The translations under genes were made by a program, and so were the position numbers. Shown here one piece after another: positions 63,229 through 64,000 of a stretch of DNA of 64,000 nt; within the stretch, counting starts at the first letter, position 1; every line of letters starts with the position of its first letter. The notes under the pieces are model-generated. The model searched no databases and had not been told where the DNA came from. It worked only from the letters and a program-made list of their open reading frames with translations. This stretch comes from Panax quinquefolius (taxonomy: Eukaryota; Streptophyta; Magnoliopsida; Apiales; Araliaceae), in contig CM035165.1 of NCBI GenBank assembly GCA_020205615.1, positions 90,644,005 through 90,708,004 of the forward strand. The letters are read 5' to 3'.

Positions 63229-63320
63229 GACAGCTACACCTGTCTGCTTTAGTGTCTGCTTTAGCTTATGTTCTTCGTTTCTTATTATCAGACAGCTAAA
63301 CCTGTCTGCTTTAGTGTCTG
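63229..63320. repeat. 30-bp direct repeat with internal hairpin
   Basis: GACAGCTACACCTGTCTGCT... (63229-63258) recurs at 63291-63320 with one mismatch. Each copy can form a small hairpin between AGACAG and CTGTCT. It lies beyond the end of the duplication, so it may mark a breakpoint or the edge of a transposon. Confidence 0.7.
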
Positions 63321-63329
63321 GATAGTGGC

Positions 63330-64000
63330 GCGAATAAGAAAGAAGTGTAGAACGTGAATGACAGTTAAAGAGATAAACAGAAGTAAAAATCACACCAAGA
63401 TTTTTACGTGGTTCGAGCCCCTATCCTCTATCTAGTGGCCTAATCCAAGTCCAATACCAATTGGTATTGGAGACTCTATTTATTTCAATTTAACTTAGTT
63501 AAATACAAAATAACTCCATGTTTGAGAAAGCTTTCCGTTGGACACGACCGCCCTTCTTCGCACCTCTCGCAATCCTTCTCACCACCGAGACCTCGCACTT
63601 CATCATGTAGCCTTGAAAGCTTGTCTACAAACAGATCCTATCAACTCTAGATAGACCAAGCCGATCTGGGACTTAAACTAAGAACAAGGATATTGATTCA
63701 CCATTATCAAGTTTTCAAAGATAATACAATTTAAGAACAATACAAAAGGGTTCTTTGGAAAGAAACTCGAGAATCATTATTGAATAGAACGTATGAGACT
63801 AATTAAAGTTTTTCCAAGTTACGCATCTTCCAATAGCCGAAGCAGGAGAGATATATATAGTAGAGCTTCCAAGCGGCTATGAGAGGGTGATTCCATGAAA
63901 TCCTCGCCATAAGAAATCAAGACTAAAGCGGCATGAAAGGCATATTGAGTTGAAATATAGTATGTTAACAATATACTATATTTAGAGCATATACCTTTTG
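63330..64000. other. Repeat-like sequence, possibly an LTR end
   Basis: Contains AAGATTTTTACGTGGTTCG, a phrase I associate with widespread plant LTR-type repeats, then a GC-richer block (63540-63660) without a usable frame. No paired copy is in the window and it runs to the edge. Confidence 0.3.

Noticed and set aside
62941..63393. Open frame of 150 codons on the minus strand
   Set aside because: Low-complexity Phe/Ile/His-rich sequence spanning the end of the duplication and the 30-bp repeat; the part shared with copy A (6239-6560) is not kept in the same frame.

Overview
The window is nuclear DNA from a flowering plant, probably a eudicot. It is AT-rich, carries two CYP736A-type cytochrome P450 copies, and most of it is LTR retrotransposons of plant Ty3/gypsy and Ty1/copia lineages. 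I cannot name the species. A run of exactly 100 N (50218-50317) marks a scaffold gap.

Layout. 1-1357 is the cut end of a very large LTR. 1358-2545 is single-copy-looking sequence with a CT microsatellite and two exon-like stretches. 2546-about 6560 is copy A of a segmental duplication and carries a minus-strand P450 (3098-4663). 6755-39754 is a three-level nest of retroelements: a 4.4-kb solo LTR (6755-8409 plus 37003-39754), split by a Ty3/gypsy element of the plant Tat/Retand type on the minus strand (8410-36997), itself split by two copies of another LTR family, element 1 (10512-19247, minus) and element 2 (24806-33068, plus). Every level has a target-site duplication. 39760-41535 and 44365-46397 are unassigned sequence around a solo LTR of the element 1/2 family (41536-44359). 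46398-50217 is a decayed Ty1/copia element on the minus strand. After the gap, 50318-53134 is an LTR of another related family. From 53135 to about 63180 lies copy B of the duplication, interrupted by an intact 4.28-kb solo LTR (53712-57991); it carries the second P450 (58354-59947, minus) and a large AT-rich foldback element (61165-62668). The last 0.8 kb is repeat-like.

The only host genes I can support are the two P450 copies. Their second exons are nearly identical and open. Their first exons and C-termini carry single-base frame breaks, some private to one copy and some shared. Many repeat copies also differ by small indels at recurrent sites, so part of the damage may be consensus error rather than biology.

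The most unusual content is in the mobile elements: (i) elements 1 and 2 look like a non-autonomous gag-protease family with no recognisable reverse transcriptase or integrase, LTRs of about 2.4-2.7 kb and internal tandem arrays; (ii) the Tat-type element has a long antisense coding region, with an N-terminal part resembling the plant 'putative gypsy type transposon' domain, and a 43-bp tandem array between it and pol; (iii) one LTR family carries an 18-bp repeat array just upstream of its TATA box.
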